Source: Selenomonas sp. AB3002
GTDB taxonomy: Bacteria > Bacillota > Negativicutes > Selenomonadales > Selenomonadaceae
Direction of reading: 5' to 3'
Length of the DNA stretch: 64,000 nucleotides
NCBI RefSeq assembly: GCF_000702545.1
Contig: NZ_JNIO01000008.1
Location: 1 to 64,000, forward strand
Shown here: in pieces, positions 44,428 through 52,090 of the stretch
Layout of the letters: each line of letters starts with the position of its first letter
How positions within the stretch are numbered: position 1 is the stretch's first letter
Translations under genes and position numbers: made by a program
The notes under the pieces: model-generated
Seen by the model: the letters and a program-made list of their open reading frames with translations, nothing else
Told to the model about the DNA's origin: nothing
Databases searched by the model: none

Positions 44428-44874
44428 ATGAACAATCTGGGATTTGCCGACACCATGCAGGAAATGCGTGGGGCGGTGCATTTGGAAGTCTACAAGGCGG
44501 GGAAACTTATCCTTGCAGACGATGACCACAACCTCATTGTGGCGGCGGGCCGTGCCAAGCTGGCCCGCATGCTGGGGGGCGGGTACACGGGACACATCAC
44601 CCAGGTGGGCGTGGGTACCGGCTCAGCGGCGGCAGCTTCAGGAGATACGGGCCTTACCAATACGGTGAAAGTCAATGTGTCTTCTGTGGAATATGCCAAC
44701 AACAAAGTAAAATTCAACTTTGTGATAGGCACCAACGTGGCCAACGGGCTGGCAATCCGTGAGTTTGGCCTGTTCTTTGGTGATGGCACTCTCTTTTCCC
44801 GCCGGGTGAGAAAGTCCACCATCGGCAAGGAAGACGATATCCAGATTACTGGATACTGGGAAATCTATTTCTGA
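44428..44874 (+). CDS. Putative tail-fibre/adaptor protein (148 aa)
   Basis: Contains HITQVGVGTGSAAAASGDTG and NGLAIREFGLFFGDGTLFSR, the kind of pattern seen in N-terminal attachment domains of phage fibres (trait: REFGLF near the end). AAGGAGG precedes the ATG. It probably joins the gpI stalk to the variable receptor-binding protein; inferred from position. Confidence 0.58.
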   Translation: MNNLGFADTMQEMRGAVHLEVYKAGKLILADDDHNLIVAAGRAKLARMLGGGYTGHITQVGVGTGSAAAASGDTGLTNTVKVNVSSVEYANNKVKFNFVIGTNVANGLAIREFGLFFGDGTLFSRRVRKSTIGKEDDIQITGYWEIYF

Positions 44875-44891
44875 CACAGGAGGAAGAGTAA

Positions 44892-45329
44892 ATGGCTTAT
44901 GTAGCAGAATCTGCAACGTGGAAAAACGGCGTATACCAGCTTGAGACCACAGATCCCTTGCTGGGCGGCGCTAACGGCGTGATGAATGAGGCCATCAAAG
45001 ACCTGGCCTGCCGCACGCTGTACTTGAAGACTGAGCAGGACAAAATCAAGAATGAGATTCAGACTGCCCGGGGCGGCAAGGCAAGCCTCAATGCCCGCTT
45101 CGAGGCTTTGGAAATGACCTCCAAGCAGGGCGATTTCACCTTCAATGGCACCACCGGCGTTACTGTTTCCCATACTATCGGCAACACGAATTATGTTGTC
45201 AATGTGGCAGCCACGGCAAGCACCGGCGGCGATTTGGGAGATATCTATATTTCCCGTGGCGCTTATTACTTCACCGTCTACAACACCGGCGGGTACAAGG
45301 GCAATGGCCGTTATCAGATTTTGAACTAA
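44892..45329 (+). CDS. Tail-fibre region protein (145 aa)
   Basis: A helical N-terminal half with coiled-coil character (LYLKTEQDKIKNEIQTA) and a beta-rich C-terminal half (FNGTTGVTVSHTIGNTNYVV). This helix-then-beta design suits a short trimeric fibre. Strong GGAGGAAG box. Family not recognised. Confidence 0.56.
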   Translation: MAYVAESATWKNGVYQLETTDPLLGGANGVMNEAIKDLACRTLYLKTEQDKIKNEIQTARGGKASLNARFEALEMTSKQGDFTFNGTTGVTVSHTIGNTNYVVNVAATASTGGDLGDIYISRGAYYFTVYNTGGYKGNGRYQILN

Positions 45330-45345
45330 TGAGGGAGGCATAGAA

Positions 45346-45750
45346 ATGCTGGATATCGTTGTAATCAATCCTGACATGAACCACGCGGAATTTTCCGTGA
45401 ATGAAAAAGACCATTCCGTTATTGACCTCCATGATTTCACCCTGGGCGACCTCAGGGTGAGGGGGCGGAGCTTTGACCTCAGGGACTACTGGGGCGGCAT
45501 TGCCCGCATTTTCTGCGAGTACAATGGTGACCTCTCCATGGATAACACCGTGGATCACCCCTTTATGTTGGCAGAAATCTATGTGCCGGAAATCGACACC
45601 AGGAATGTTCCCACCGGCCAGCGCGATGCCGGCGGGCAGGAAATCACCAAAACCGAAATTGTTTGGCCTGACCTGTCTGACACGCGGATCCTGCTTTATC
45701 CTATCCCCGGCCCCGTGGAAACTGAGAACGACAATGAGGAGGAAAACTAA
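45346..45750 (+). CDS. Protein directly upstream of the DGR target (134 aa)
   Basis: Beta-rich (NHAEFSVNEKDHSVIDLHDF, LRDYWGGIARIFCEYNGDL), with a Glu/Asn-rich end. It stops one base before the DGR target ATG, so the two are likely translated together. Possibly a chaperone or carrier for the variable protein; no family recognised. Confidence 0.56.
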   Translation: MLDIVVINPDMNHAEFSVNEKDHSVIDLHDFTLGDLRVRGRSFDLRDYWGGIARIFCEYNGDLSMDNTVDHPFMLAEIYVPEIDTRNVPTGQRDAGGQEITKTEIVWPDLSDTRILLYPIPGPVETENDNEEEN

Positions 45751-47151
45751 ATGATCAAAGACCTTTCCCTGAAAGCAATTCGTGAGCAGATTACATCCGG
45801 CATGCGTGATGTTACCTTTGTGACAGACGATGGCGGCACCACGGAAATGGTGTATATTCCGAAATTCACTATTCCGGCAGGGGCTTATGATGGCGGCGCT
45901 TTTCCTGCTGAGGCATTGAACCTGGGTGGCTTCTTCATCGACAAGTATCAGTGTTCTCACCAGACCGGCGATAATGCCAATATCCCCGTATCCCTGCCGG
46001 GGCGTATTCCCTGGGCAAATGTCAACCAGACTGAGGCAAAGACGGCCTGCGCTGCCCGCCTTATCAACGGCGTGGCCTGCCACCTGCCCACTATGAAGGA
46101 ATGGGCAACTGTCTGCTTCCTGACTAAGCTGCTGGGGCATGATATCCACGGCAATAACAACTATGGCAAGGATTACCGCGACAGCAACGCCTGGGGTAAC
46201 TATGGCGTACCTGATAAGACTTGTGACGGGCGCGTACTCACCGGCACCGGCCCTGTCTCCTGGAGCTGTGACGGCACCAGCAAGGGCGTGTTTGATATCG
46301 TGGGCAATGTCTGGGAGTGGATGGACTTCAACATCACCGACGGTATCTACACCCACAAGAAAACTGCCCTTATCAACGATGCAGATGGTATCACGGCTGT
46401 GGATACCACCATTACCCTCGACACCGTGGAAGATATCGACGCATGGCCTGAAACCGGCCTCATCCTTATCGGCAGTGAGTACATCACTTATGGTGCCATC
46501 GACAAGCAGACCTCTACCACGGCTGTGCTGTCCGGCTGCACCCGTGGGGCAAAAAGTTCCACGGCAGCCACCCACGCAAATGATGTTACCGTCTACCAGC
46601 TTACGGATTACTGTGTAATCCCCGGTGGCGCAACCGCTTATCTCACGGCAGACATTTCTGCTTCTGCTACCTCCTTCGCCTTCTCCGGCCTTGTCAATGG
46701 CCCGGACAATGACGGTTTTGCCGTAGGTGATACCCTGCAGATGGGCACTGAGCAGGCCGTTGTCACGGCGGTGGAGAGCAACACCCTCACCGTAAGCCGT
46801 GGCGCAAATGGCAGCACTGCCATCGCTCATTCCACTGGAGACGGCTTCACTAAGATTTCCCCGCAGATGAATAATAGTGACCCTGCAGGCGATGCCTACC
46901 AGTACGCCAAGATTAACACCATGCGGTTTGAATCCGACCTGGCACCCCTTGCCCTTCCTAAGGCTGTAGGTGTCGGTACTGAGGAATGGAAGGACGGCTT
47001 CTGGATCAGGAGCAAAGGCTCCCGGGCGGCCATCCGTGGTGGCAACTGGAACGTTGGCGGCAATGCCCGTTCTGGCTTCTACCTGAGCCTGTACGACGCG
47101 CCGTCGGATCGCCTCGCTTACATCGGCTTCCGCGCCGCTTTGTCTATCTGA
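45751..47151 (+). CDS. DGR target: FGE-sulfatase/C-type-lectin-fold variable tail protein
   Basis: 466 residues, the likely receptor-binding tip. The fold is that of formylglycine-generating-enzyme domains: GGFFIDKYQCS (59-69), LPTMKEWATVCF (112-123), FDIVGNVWEWMD (181-192), and a terminal GFRAALSI. Two related beta domains of about 78 residues (206-283 and 291-368; each with a G-xxxIGxE-like core and a late H-x-x-x-D/G turn) are inserted before the C-terminal lectin part. The last 43 codons are the VR. Residues V435, S446, Y448, D449, D453, L455 and Y457 are all Asn in the template. No active-site Cys pair of a true FGE is evident, so it is a binding scaffold. Confidence 0.93.
   Translation: MIKDLSLKAIREQITSGMRDVTFVTDDGGTTEMVYIPKFTIPAGAYDGGAFPAEALNLGGFFIDKYQCSHQTGDNANIPVSLPGRIPWANVNQTEAKTACAARLINGVACHLPTMKEWATVCFLTKLLGHDIHGNNNYGKDYRDSNAWGNYGVPDKTCDGRVLTGTGPVSWSCDGTSKGVFDIVGNVWEWMDFNITDGIYTHKKTALINDADGITAVDTTITLDTVEDIDAWPETGLILIGSEYITYGAIDKQTSTTAVLSGCTRGAKSSTAATHANDVTVYQLTDYCVIPGGATAYLTADISASATSFAFSGLVNGPDNDGFAVGDTLQMGTEQAVVTAVESNTLTVSRGANGSTAIAHSTGDGFTKISPQMNNSDPAGDAYQYAKINTMRFESDLAPLALPKAVGVGTEEWKDGFWIRSKGSRAAIRGGNWNVGGNARSGFYLSLYDAPSDRLAYIGFRAALSI
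47017..47145 (+). repeat. DGR variable region (VR)
   Basis: Aligns without gaps to the TR at 47632-47760 (offset 615). Nine differences (47053, 47054, 47087, 47092, 47095, 47107, 47113, 47114, 47119) all fall where the TR has A: four to G, four to T, one to C. The only other mismatch in the block is C to T at 47140, at the 3' end where the initiation-of-mutagenic-homing segment lies. Confidence 0.96.
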
Positions 47152-47175
47152 AATCTGTCAGCCTGATAATCTGAT

Positions 47176-47195
47176 GGCCTCGCGGTAGCGAGGCC
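47176..47195 (+). promoter_or_regulatory. DGR hairpin/cruciform with GRNA tetraloop
   Basis: GGCCTCGC and GCGAGGCC form a perfect 8-bp stem around GGTA, 30 bp after the VR. Studied DGRs (Bordetella phage BPP-1) have a 7-10 bp GC-rich stem with a 4-base GRNA loop just past the VR that aids target recognition. No T run follows, so it is not a simple terminator. The TR is not followed by such a hairpin, which fits a target-only signal. Confidence 0.85.
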
Positions 47196-47218
47196 TTGAC
47201 CTCAAAGGAGAAATTGAA

Positions 47219-47593
47219 TTGGAAGAAAACAACAGCAACGCACCAGCTAAAAGCGGATTTAAAGGACTTAAAATCCAGACGAAGACAGAGGATATGATTG
47301 GGTATATGTATGTAGTGCTCAGGCAGTATCCGAAATCTGAGAAATTCGTATTGGCAGCAGAGACTAAAAGAGTGGCCCTGGAACTGATGGAGCTTATCAT
47401 ATCCTGCAATAAGCACTATATGAAGAAGACCACCATGAGGGATGTGGACATACAGCTGGATACTTTGCGGGCCATGGTAAGGCTGGGGCATACATTAGGC
47501 TTCCTGAAGAATCATCCCTATGAGGTATTATCAGGCAAGATAGACGAGATAGGCCGTATGATTGGCGGCTGGATGAAAAGCATACAATCATAA
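47219..47593 (+). CDS. avd: DGR accessory variability determinant (Avd)
   Basis: 124 residues, all helical. YPKSEKFVLAAETKRVALEL and the end IDEIGRMIGGWMKS are typical of bAvd proteins, which form a positively charged pentamer bound to the RT and needed for template-primed cDNA synthesis. TTG start eight bases after AAAGGAG. It lies between VR hairpin and TR, the usual order. Confidence 0.92.
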   Translation: MEENNSNAPAKSGFKGLKIQTKTEDMIGYMYVVLRQYPKSEKFVLAAETKRVALELMELIISCNKHYMKKTTMRDVDIQLDTLRAMVRLGHTLGFLKNHPYEVLSGKIDEIGRMIGGWMKSIQS

Positions 47594-47631
47594 TATCTTG
47601 TAGGGCGTATGCTGTATCTGCGCACTGGCCC

Positions 47632-47760
47632 GGCTCCCGGGCGGCCATCCGTGGTGGCAACTGGAACAATGGCGGCAATGCCCGTTCTGGCTTCTACCTG
47701 AACCTGAACAACGCGCCGTCGAATCGCAACGCTAACATCGGCTTCCGCGCCGCTCTGTCT
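47632..47760 (+). repeat. DGR template repeat (TR)
   Basis: The invariant donor for the VR. Translated in the VR frame it has Asn (AAC or AAT) at all seven variable sites, codons that A-mutagenesis can turn into many residues without making stop codons. Adenines in structural codons nearby are kept in the current VR. Confidence 0.96.
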
Positions 47761-47915
47761 TTACGTCAGAAGTTTTAGGGCAATGCTGGCCCTAATCCCG
47801 GAACTAAGACAAAGGAGCATACGTCCTTGTTTTGAAAAAAGCAAAAATAAGTTATCACGCCCCCGCTTAGTAGGCAGAAAGACCGAAAAGCGGGCGCTAT
47901 TTATTTGGGAGAACT
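47761..47915 (+). ncRNA. TR downstream spacer: probable template RNA extension
   Basis: 155 bases between TR and RT. Two hairpins are visible: AGGGC/GCCCT near 47777-47793 and CCCGCTT/AAGCGGG near 47862-47895. In characterised DGRs the RNA past the TR binds RT and Avd and carries the priming adenosine. A short GGGAGAA ribosome-binding site for RT ends it. The RNA boundaries are inferred. Confidence 0.6.
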
Positions 47916-48965
47916 ATGAAAACATACAACGACCTATATCCTAAAATCTATGACTTTCAGAATCTCCTGCTGGCCTACCAGAAGGCAAGAAAATGCAAGA
48001 GGTACAGGCCGGAGGTGCTGAAATTCACAGAGCACCTGGAAGAAAACCTGATAGATATACAAAACTCTCTGATCTACAAGACTTATGAGCCTGGCAGATA
48101 CAGAGAGTTTTATGTTTATGACCCTAAAACACGGCTGGTGCTGGCAGCGCCATTCCGTGACAGAGTGGTACACCATGCCTTGTGCAATCTCATAGAGCCA
48201 ATCTTTGACAGCACCTTCATTTCTGACAGCTACGCCTGCAGGAATAACAAGGGCACACATAAGGGCGTGGAAAGGCTTGTATATTTTCTAAGGAAGATGC
48301 AGGCCGAACATGGCAAAGTCTACGCCCTAAAGTGTGATATCCATCATTACTTCCAGAGCATAGACTGCTCCATTTTGGAGGGGCTTATCAGGAAGAAGAT
48401 ATGGGACAGGGAAACTCAGTGGCTTTTCCATATCATTCTCTACAGCGCCGTAAGTGGAGAAGGCAGGGCCGTGGGCGTTCCCCTGGGGAATCTCACCAGT
48501 CAGCTGTCCGGCAATATCTATCTCAATGAATTGGATCACTTTGTGAAGCAGGAGCTGAAGTGCAAACACTACCTGCGCTATATGGATGATTTCATATTGC
48601 TGCACCCGGACAAGGCCCAGCTCCATGAATGGCTGAGAGAAATCAGGGTGTACCTTGAGGAAAGGCTGCTGCTGAAACTCAATGGCAAAACATCCGTCTT
48701 TCCCATCAATCAGGGCATAGATTATCTGGGCTATAGGATTTGGCCTTACAAGCTGCTGCTTCGCAAGAAGTGCATAACTCGCATGAGGAGAGGGATGGAA
48801 TACCTGGCTAAGCACAGGGACGCATATCCTCAGGAACATATCCAATCGGTAATAGCTTCATGGTACGGCCATGCCCAGCGGGCAGACGTGCCGAATTTGA
48901 AAGACTGGCTTGAGCAGGAGGCCTGGGAGAAATTTGGCATTGTGCTCAGGAGAAAGGAAGAATGA
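47916..48965 (+). CDS. DGR reverse transcriptase
   Basis: 349 residues. RT motifs in order: FRDRVVHHALCNLIEP (80-95), CDIHHYFQSID with Asp141, VPLGNLTSQLSGNIYLNELD with the DGR-type LGxxxSQ (190-196), RYMDDFILL with catalytic YMDD (222-225), and IDYLGYRIW (268-276). It lacks extra domains. With Avd it copies TR RNA into cDNA with random bases opposite template A, and the cDNA then replaces the VR. The 3' end is two bases from the holin start. Confidence 0.97.
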   Translation: MKTYNDLYPKIYDFQNLLLAYQKARKCKRYRPEVLKFTEHLEENLIDIQNSLIYKTYEPGRYREFYVYDPKTRLVLAAPFRDRVVHHALCNLIEPIFDSTFISDSYACRNNKGTHKGVERLVYFLRKMQAEHGKVYALKCDIHHYFQSIDCSILEGLIRKKIWDRETQWLFHIILYSAVSGEGRAVGVPLGNLTSQLSGNIYLNELDHFVKQELKCKHYLRYMDDFILLHPDKAQLHEWLREIRVYLEERLLLKLNGKTSVFPINQGIDYLGYRIWPYKLLLRKKCITRMRRGMEYLAKHRDAYPQEHIQSVIASWYGHAQRADVPNLKDWLEQEAWEKFGIVLRRKEE

Positions 48966-48966
48966 T

Positions 48967-49401
48967 ATGTATGACTTTATTTTTGGCGTTCTGCCCACAA
49001 GGGCAAACGCTGCAGGCAGCAGCCTGCTGGGGGCATGTGGAATGGTAATAGCATATCTGTTTGGCGGGTGGAGCGCTTCACTGGAGGCCCTGGTGGTGGC
49101 CATGGCCATAGACTACTTAACCGGGGTACTGGCAGCGTATATCAACCCGCATTTGAAACTTGATTCAAGGATTGGCTTTAAGGGCATAGGCAAGAAACTC
49201 ATGATACTTGCCCTTGTTTCCCTGGCTCATTTCCTTGACAGAGCCACGGGGCAGGAAATTATAAGCCTTATCGTGACGTGGTTTTATTTCGGCAATGAGG
49301 GCCTTTCCATCATAGAGAACGCCGCCAAGGCAGGCGTTCCCGTGCCGGAAAAGCTCAAGGAATCTTTGAAGCAGCTGCATGAGGAGGAAAGAGAACCATG
49401 A
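48967..49401 (+). CDS. Phage holin family protein
   Basis: 144 residues with three likely membrane helices: GSSLLGACGMVIAYLFGG, ALVVAMAIDYLTGVLAAYI and MILALVSLAHFLDRA/ISLIVTWFYF. The pattern SSLLGACG...MAIDYLTGVLAA... resembles the phage_holin_4 (toxin secretion/phage lysis holin) family. It would open the inner membrane for the amidase. AAAGGAAG box; ATG 48967. Confidence 0.82.
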   Translation: MYDFIFGVLPTRANAAGSSLLGACGMVIAYLFGGWSASLEALVVAMAIDYLTGVLAAYINPHLKLDSRIGFKGIGKKLMILALVSLAHFLDRATGQEIISLIVTWFYFGNEGLSIIENAAKAGVPVPEKLKESLKQLHEEEREP

Positions 49402-49538
49402 GCGACAGCAAAAACAAGGAACAGAATCAGAATGTAACCAGAACCGTGCCGGAATACAATCAGGTAAAGCCGGAGGACGATAACCTGGTAATCAAGGCTA
49501 AGCAGGAGGCCCAGAAAAAGAAGGAGGCAGGGGAATGA
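49398..49538 (+). CDS. Small hydrophilic lysis-cassette protein (46 aa)
   Basis: Charged and without membrane segments (MSDSKNKEQNQNVTRTVPEY). It overlaps the holin stop (ATGA) and the amidase start, so translation is coupled across all three. GGAGGAAAG box upstream. Role unknown. Confidence 0.6.
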   Translation: MSDSKNKEQNQNVTRTVPEYNQVKPEDDNLVIKAKQEAQKKKEAGE

Positions 49539-50029
49539 TGGAAAGAGCGAACGTCATAGACACGGGGCTTGAATTCGTGAGAGACCTCGAAACCCGCTAT
49601 AAGACAGACATGATTGTCATTCACCACACGGGCCGCAATGATATCGACGCAAGCGCCCAGCAGATTCACGGCTGGCATATCAACCAGCAGGGCTGGGCAG
49701 GAATCGGCTACCATTACGTGATCCGCAAAAATGGCACCATAGAACAGGGCCGCCCACATTGGACGGTAGGAGCGCATGCCTACGGGGAGAATTCCCACAC
49801 CATCGGCATACACCTTTCCGGGGATTTCATGGAAGCAAAGCCTACCTGCGATCAGATTGAGAGCGTGGCCATGTTGCTGGCAAACCTTTGCACGGATTAT
49901 GGCCTGCCTATCGACAGGGGACATATTGTGGGACACCGTGACCTCATGGCCACCAGCTGCCCCGGAGACAATCTTTATAATATGCTTGATTTGATTATCG
50001 GCAAAGCAATCTACTACGCAGTACAGTGA
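49535..50029 (+). CDS. Endolysin: N-acetylmuramoyl-L-alanine amidase
   Basis: 164 residues, Amidase_2/PGRP fold. Zinc ligands are readable as His30 (IVIHHTGRN), His134 (IVGHRD) and Cys142 (TSCPGDNLY). It cuts the amide bond between muramic acid and L-Ala. No signal peptide, so it depends on the holin. Starts ATGATG. Confidence 0.93.
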   Translation: MMERANVIDTGLEFVRDLETRYKTDMIVIHHTGRNDIDASAQQIHGWHINQQGWAGIGYHYVIRKNGTIEQGRPHWTVGAHAYGENSHTIGIHLSGDFMEAKPTCDQIESVAMLLANLCTDYGLPIDRGHIVGHRDLMATSCPGDNLYNMLDLIIGKAIYYAVQ

Positions 50030-50045
50030 CGGAGGCACAGACTAA

Positions 50046-50663
50046 ATGACGCGGCAGGAAATAGCTTTAGAAATCGCAAAAGGACTTATCGAGACCGGCA
50101 TAGAGGGCGGCTTCGACGCTATCAGCTGCAGCACGGGGGGAGACTATCCCTCCCTGGGCTGCAGCCAGTGGGAGGGTGACAGGGCGGATGACCTTCTCGA
50201 CAGAATCCCCGGCGGGGAAAAATTCGTGGACAGATCCTATAGCGACATTGCGACGGCGGGCGAACTGGAGGAGCTGGCTCAGCTTATCAGCAGTGAAGCA
50301 GGGCAGGAGGTACAGCGGCAAAAACTACAGGAAGACTGCCTGGATTATGTAGACACACTGCAGGGCATAGTTTTCCTTGACGATAGCCGCTGCATCATTT
50401 ACGCCGGTATGTGGTGCCCTACCAGCACCAGCGTGGTGGCCCGCTTCATCCGGCGGCGGCAGGAACGCGGCTATAACATCAGGAGCCTGGAAACCTTGCG
50501 GGATATGTTCCGTGATGAATATGCCCAGGCTGCCTGCATTCCCAGAAACTGCTATGAAGGCTATGCCAACAGGGCAGAAAACACCTTCCAGTACGTGGCA
50601 GCCATAGACCTCTCCACGCCCTACGGCGTGCCCGTCTACGGTGAGGGGCCTTTCGGACGCTGA
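50046..50663 (+). CDS. Uncharacterised lysis-region protein, possibly muralytic
   Basis: 205 residues, next to the amidase, with GGAGG upstream. SCSTGGDYPSLGCSQWEGDR recalls the Gly-x-Ser-x-Gly-xx-Gln motif of lysozyme-like and chitosanase-like folds, followed by DDLLDRIPGG. That would make it a second peptidoglycan enzyme, but no clear catalytic Glu can be assigned. Six Cys residues are unusual for a cytoplasmic phage enzyme. Confidence 0.55.
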   Translation: MTRQEIALEIAKGLIETGIEGGFDAISCSTGGDYPSLGCSQWEGDRADDLLDRIPGGEKFVDRSYSDIATAGELEELAQLISSEAGQEVQRQKLQEDCLDYVDTLQGIVFLDDSRCIIYAGMWCPTSTSVVARFIRRRQERGYNIRSLETLRDMFRDEYAQAACIPRNCYEGYANRAENTFQYVAAIDLSTPYGVPVYGEGPFGR

Positions 50664-50720
50664 GCCACGCCGCTTTCAAAGGTGCCGGTGAAAGTAATTT
50701 GACACATTCCAGCGATTTTC

Positions 50721-50756
50721 TAAAGTGACAGAAAATGTCGCTTAGGTGTCACTTTA
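50721..50756. promoter_or_regulatory. Perfect inverted repeat upstream of the spanin genes
   Basis: TAAAGTGACA (50721) and TGTCACTTTA (50747) form a 10-bp perfect inverted repeat with a 16-base spacer. It lies in the 247-bp gap before the overlapping spanin-like pair and could be an operator. The same sequence occurs at 10820-10855. Confidence 0.55.
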
Positions 50757-50836
50757 CTTTTACCGGGAAATCGTGCCCTTACTTGACCTGAAAAGTAAAG
50801 CCAGTAAGAGCATTTAGGCGAAAAGTCAAGAGCATA

Positions 50837-50882
50837 ACGTAAAACGTAAACACCAAAAGGTAAGAGAATTTACGTTTTGCGT
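50837..50882. promoter_or_regulatory. Hairpin just before the spanin ribosome-binding site
   Basis: ACGTAAAACGTAAA (50837) pairs with TTTACGTTTTGCGT (50869) with one G-T pair, 18-base loop. It ends about 14 bases before the AAAGGAGG that serves both overlapping genes, so it may affect their translation. Confidence 0.55.
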
Positions 50883-50910
50883 GAACTCTTTACGAAAAGG
50901 AGGCAGGAAA

Positions 50911-51339
50911 TTGAATGAGAAAACTAAATTTATTGGGGCGGGCCTTGCTGTTGTGCTTGTTATCCTTGCTCTGGCTGGCACCCTTTGGCTATTGTTCGGA
51001 GACATCAGAACAGATCCCGGAACAAGTGACCCTGTCAATGAGCGAATTCAAGACCTTGAGAGAGAACAGCAGGAAGCAGCAGGAGCTATTGATGAAGCTA
51101 TCGAAAGAGCTGCAGACAGCCAGGGAACAGCTGCAGACCTCGCGGGGCGAATTGACCATAGTCAGGAACTCACTCACAGTATCTCAATCGCAAACGATGG
51201 AGCTAGAGAGGGAACTGGCAGAGCAGAAGCAGCTATCGGAGAAGCTGCAGAAGCAATTGACAGAGCTGCAGGCCTCGCAGATGAATGCGAAGAACTCATT
51301 AGAAGCAGCGAATCTATATTTGCAAAGTATGACAGATGA
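50911..51339 (+). CDS. Inner-membrane spanin-like protein, nested in another gene
   Basis: 142 residues from TTG 50911, eight bases after GGAGG. An N-terminal membrane anchor (FIGAGLAVVLVILALAGTLW) is followed by a long helical, Ala/Glu/Arg-rich periplasmic part (EREQQEAAGAIDEAIERAAD). That is the i-spanin (Rz) plan. The whole frame lies inside the 50915-51451 gene in a different frame. Either alone could be a chance frame, but its signal anchor and coiled-coil composition argue that it is real. Confidence 0.62.
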   Translation: MNEKTKFIGAGLAVVLVILALAGTLWLLFGDIRTDPGTSDPVNERIQDLEREQQEAAGAIDEAIERAADSQGTAADLAGRIDHSQELTHSISIANDGAREGTGRAEAAIGEAAEAIDRAAGLADECEELIRSSESIFAKYDR

Positions 51340-51451
51340 AATCAAAGCAGAGCGGCAGGCCCGGGAAAAGACCGAAAAACGCCTTAGGCAGCAGAAGACC
51401 CTATGGCAGATATTGTCTATTGCGTGTGGAGTGTGGGCTGTGGCGAAGTAA
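50915..51451 (+). CDS. Secreted coiled-coil protein, spanin-like partner
   Basis: 178 residues. A signal sequence (LLGRALLLCLLSLLWLAPFG) ends at Cys27, then a long coiled coil (about 40-155) and a hydrophobic end (LWQILSIACGVWAV). Cys27 could be lipid-modified, but the residues before it (F-G-Y) do not fit a classic lipobox. It starts four bases after the overlapping TTG gene and shares its ribosome-binding site. Lambda Rz/Rz1 are also overlapped; spanins fuse the inner and outer membranes, which makes sense in an outer-membrane-bearing Negativicutes host. Confidence 0.66.
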   Translation: MRKLNLLGRALLLCLLSLLWLAPFGYCSETSEQIPEQVTLSMSEFKTLRENSRKQQELLMKLSKELQTAREQLQTSRGELTIVRNSLTVSQSQTMELERELAEQKQLSEKLQKQLTELQASQMNAKNSLEAANLYLQSMTDEIKAERQAREKTEKRLRQQKTLWQILSIACGVWAVAK

Positions 51452-51491
51452 CTTCCTATATATAAATGGCGTACAGTATCAATAGTCTAGA

Positions 51492-51558
51492 AAGTTACAC
51501 ACAAGTTACAAAAATGGCGATAATCCCATTAAAATAGTAGCTCCCAGTTCTCCAAGCG
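51492..51558. other. attR: prophage-chromosome junction
   Basis: Collinear with 11591-11657 and then different. Two AAGTTAC arm sites (51492, 51503) remain on the phage side. Bases after 51558 are chromosomal and lead into a terminator at 51590. No tRNA could be recognised at the junction. Confidence 0.75.
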
Positions 51559-51589
51559 TTAATCCGCTTACAAGAGAATATTGCAAGAT

Positions 51590-51620
51590 CCCGTCAGACA
51601 TGGTTTGGCGGGGTTTTTTT
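51590..51620 (+). terminator. Terminator just right of attR
   Basis: A 7-bp stem (CCCGTCA/TGGCGGG, one G-T pair) and seven T residues. It probably belongs to a chromosomal gene whose body now lies left of the prophage, outside the window. Confidence 0.65.
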
Positions 51621-51719
51621 ATGCTTGTCAGGCCATGGAGCGATGGCAGTCAGTGCTGGTTGTTGTGCATGATGACGAATGTTTTTGTAGAATCTACATC
51701 TATTTACAAAAATTAATCC

Positions 51720-51748
51720 TTGACAAAAGGGGTGAAGGCAGGTATTAT
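51720..51748 (+). promoter_or_regulatory. Promoter of the trp operon
   Basis: TTGACA (51720-51725), 17-base spacer, TATTAT (51743-51748): a near-consensus vegetative promoter placed about 45 bases before the T-box stem I. Confidence 0.83.
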
Positions 51749-51798
51749 AAAGACCATCAGTTGGAGTTACAACTTTACAGCGTTTAAATCGTAGAGCA

Positions 51799-52081
51799 GA
51801 AAGAGTAGTCAGATTGCAGTCCTTCAGCGAGTCGGGGACCGGTTTTCCGGAGGTGGGAGGCCCGATGGACGAGGTTTGATGAATGGTTCTGTGAGAGCTC
51901 ACCGAAAGCATTGCATAAATGCCAGTAGGCTGGGACGGCTGCCTCCGTTACAGGGCTAGGGCATCGAGCTTTTCTCCGTGCCTGAAATGAGGAGCCTTTC
52001 TTTAGGTTTGAATCGGGTGGCACCGCGAAGATATTTCGCCCCGGCAGGAAGAGATATTTCCTGCCGGGGCTTTTGTTTTTT
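51799..52081 (+). promoter_or_regulatory. T-box riboswitch (tRNA-Trp) controlling the trp operon
   Basis: The leader has a stem I region with the AGTCAG-type and GGTGG distal motifs, the T-box sequence TCGGGTGGCACCGCG at 52013-52027, and a terminator with a 12-bp stem (CCCCGGCAGGAA) at 52039-52069 followed by a T run. GAATGGTTC at 51881 places TGG, a Trp codon, at the likely specifier position (51884-51886). Uncharged tRNA-Trp would stabilise the antiterminator and switch on the Trp biosynthesis genes that follow. The codon call depends on folding I did by eye. Confidence 0.92.
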
Positions 52082-52090
52082 ATAATTCCT

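Noticed and set aside
47176-47195. Hairpin after the DGR target as a plain terminator
   Set aside because: No T run follows, and avd, TR and RT downstream must be transcribed. The position and loop fit the DGR signal better.
51581-51787. 68-codon frame across the trp promoter
   Set aside because: It runs through the attR terminator, the promoter and into the T-box leader, has no ribosome-binding site, and is not coding-like.
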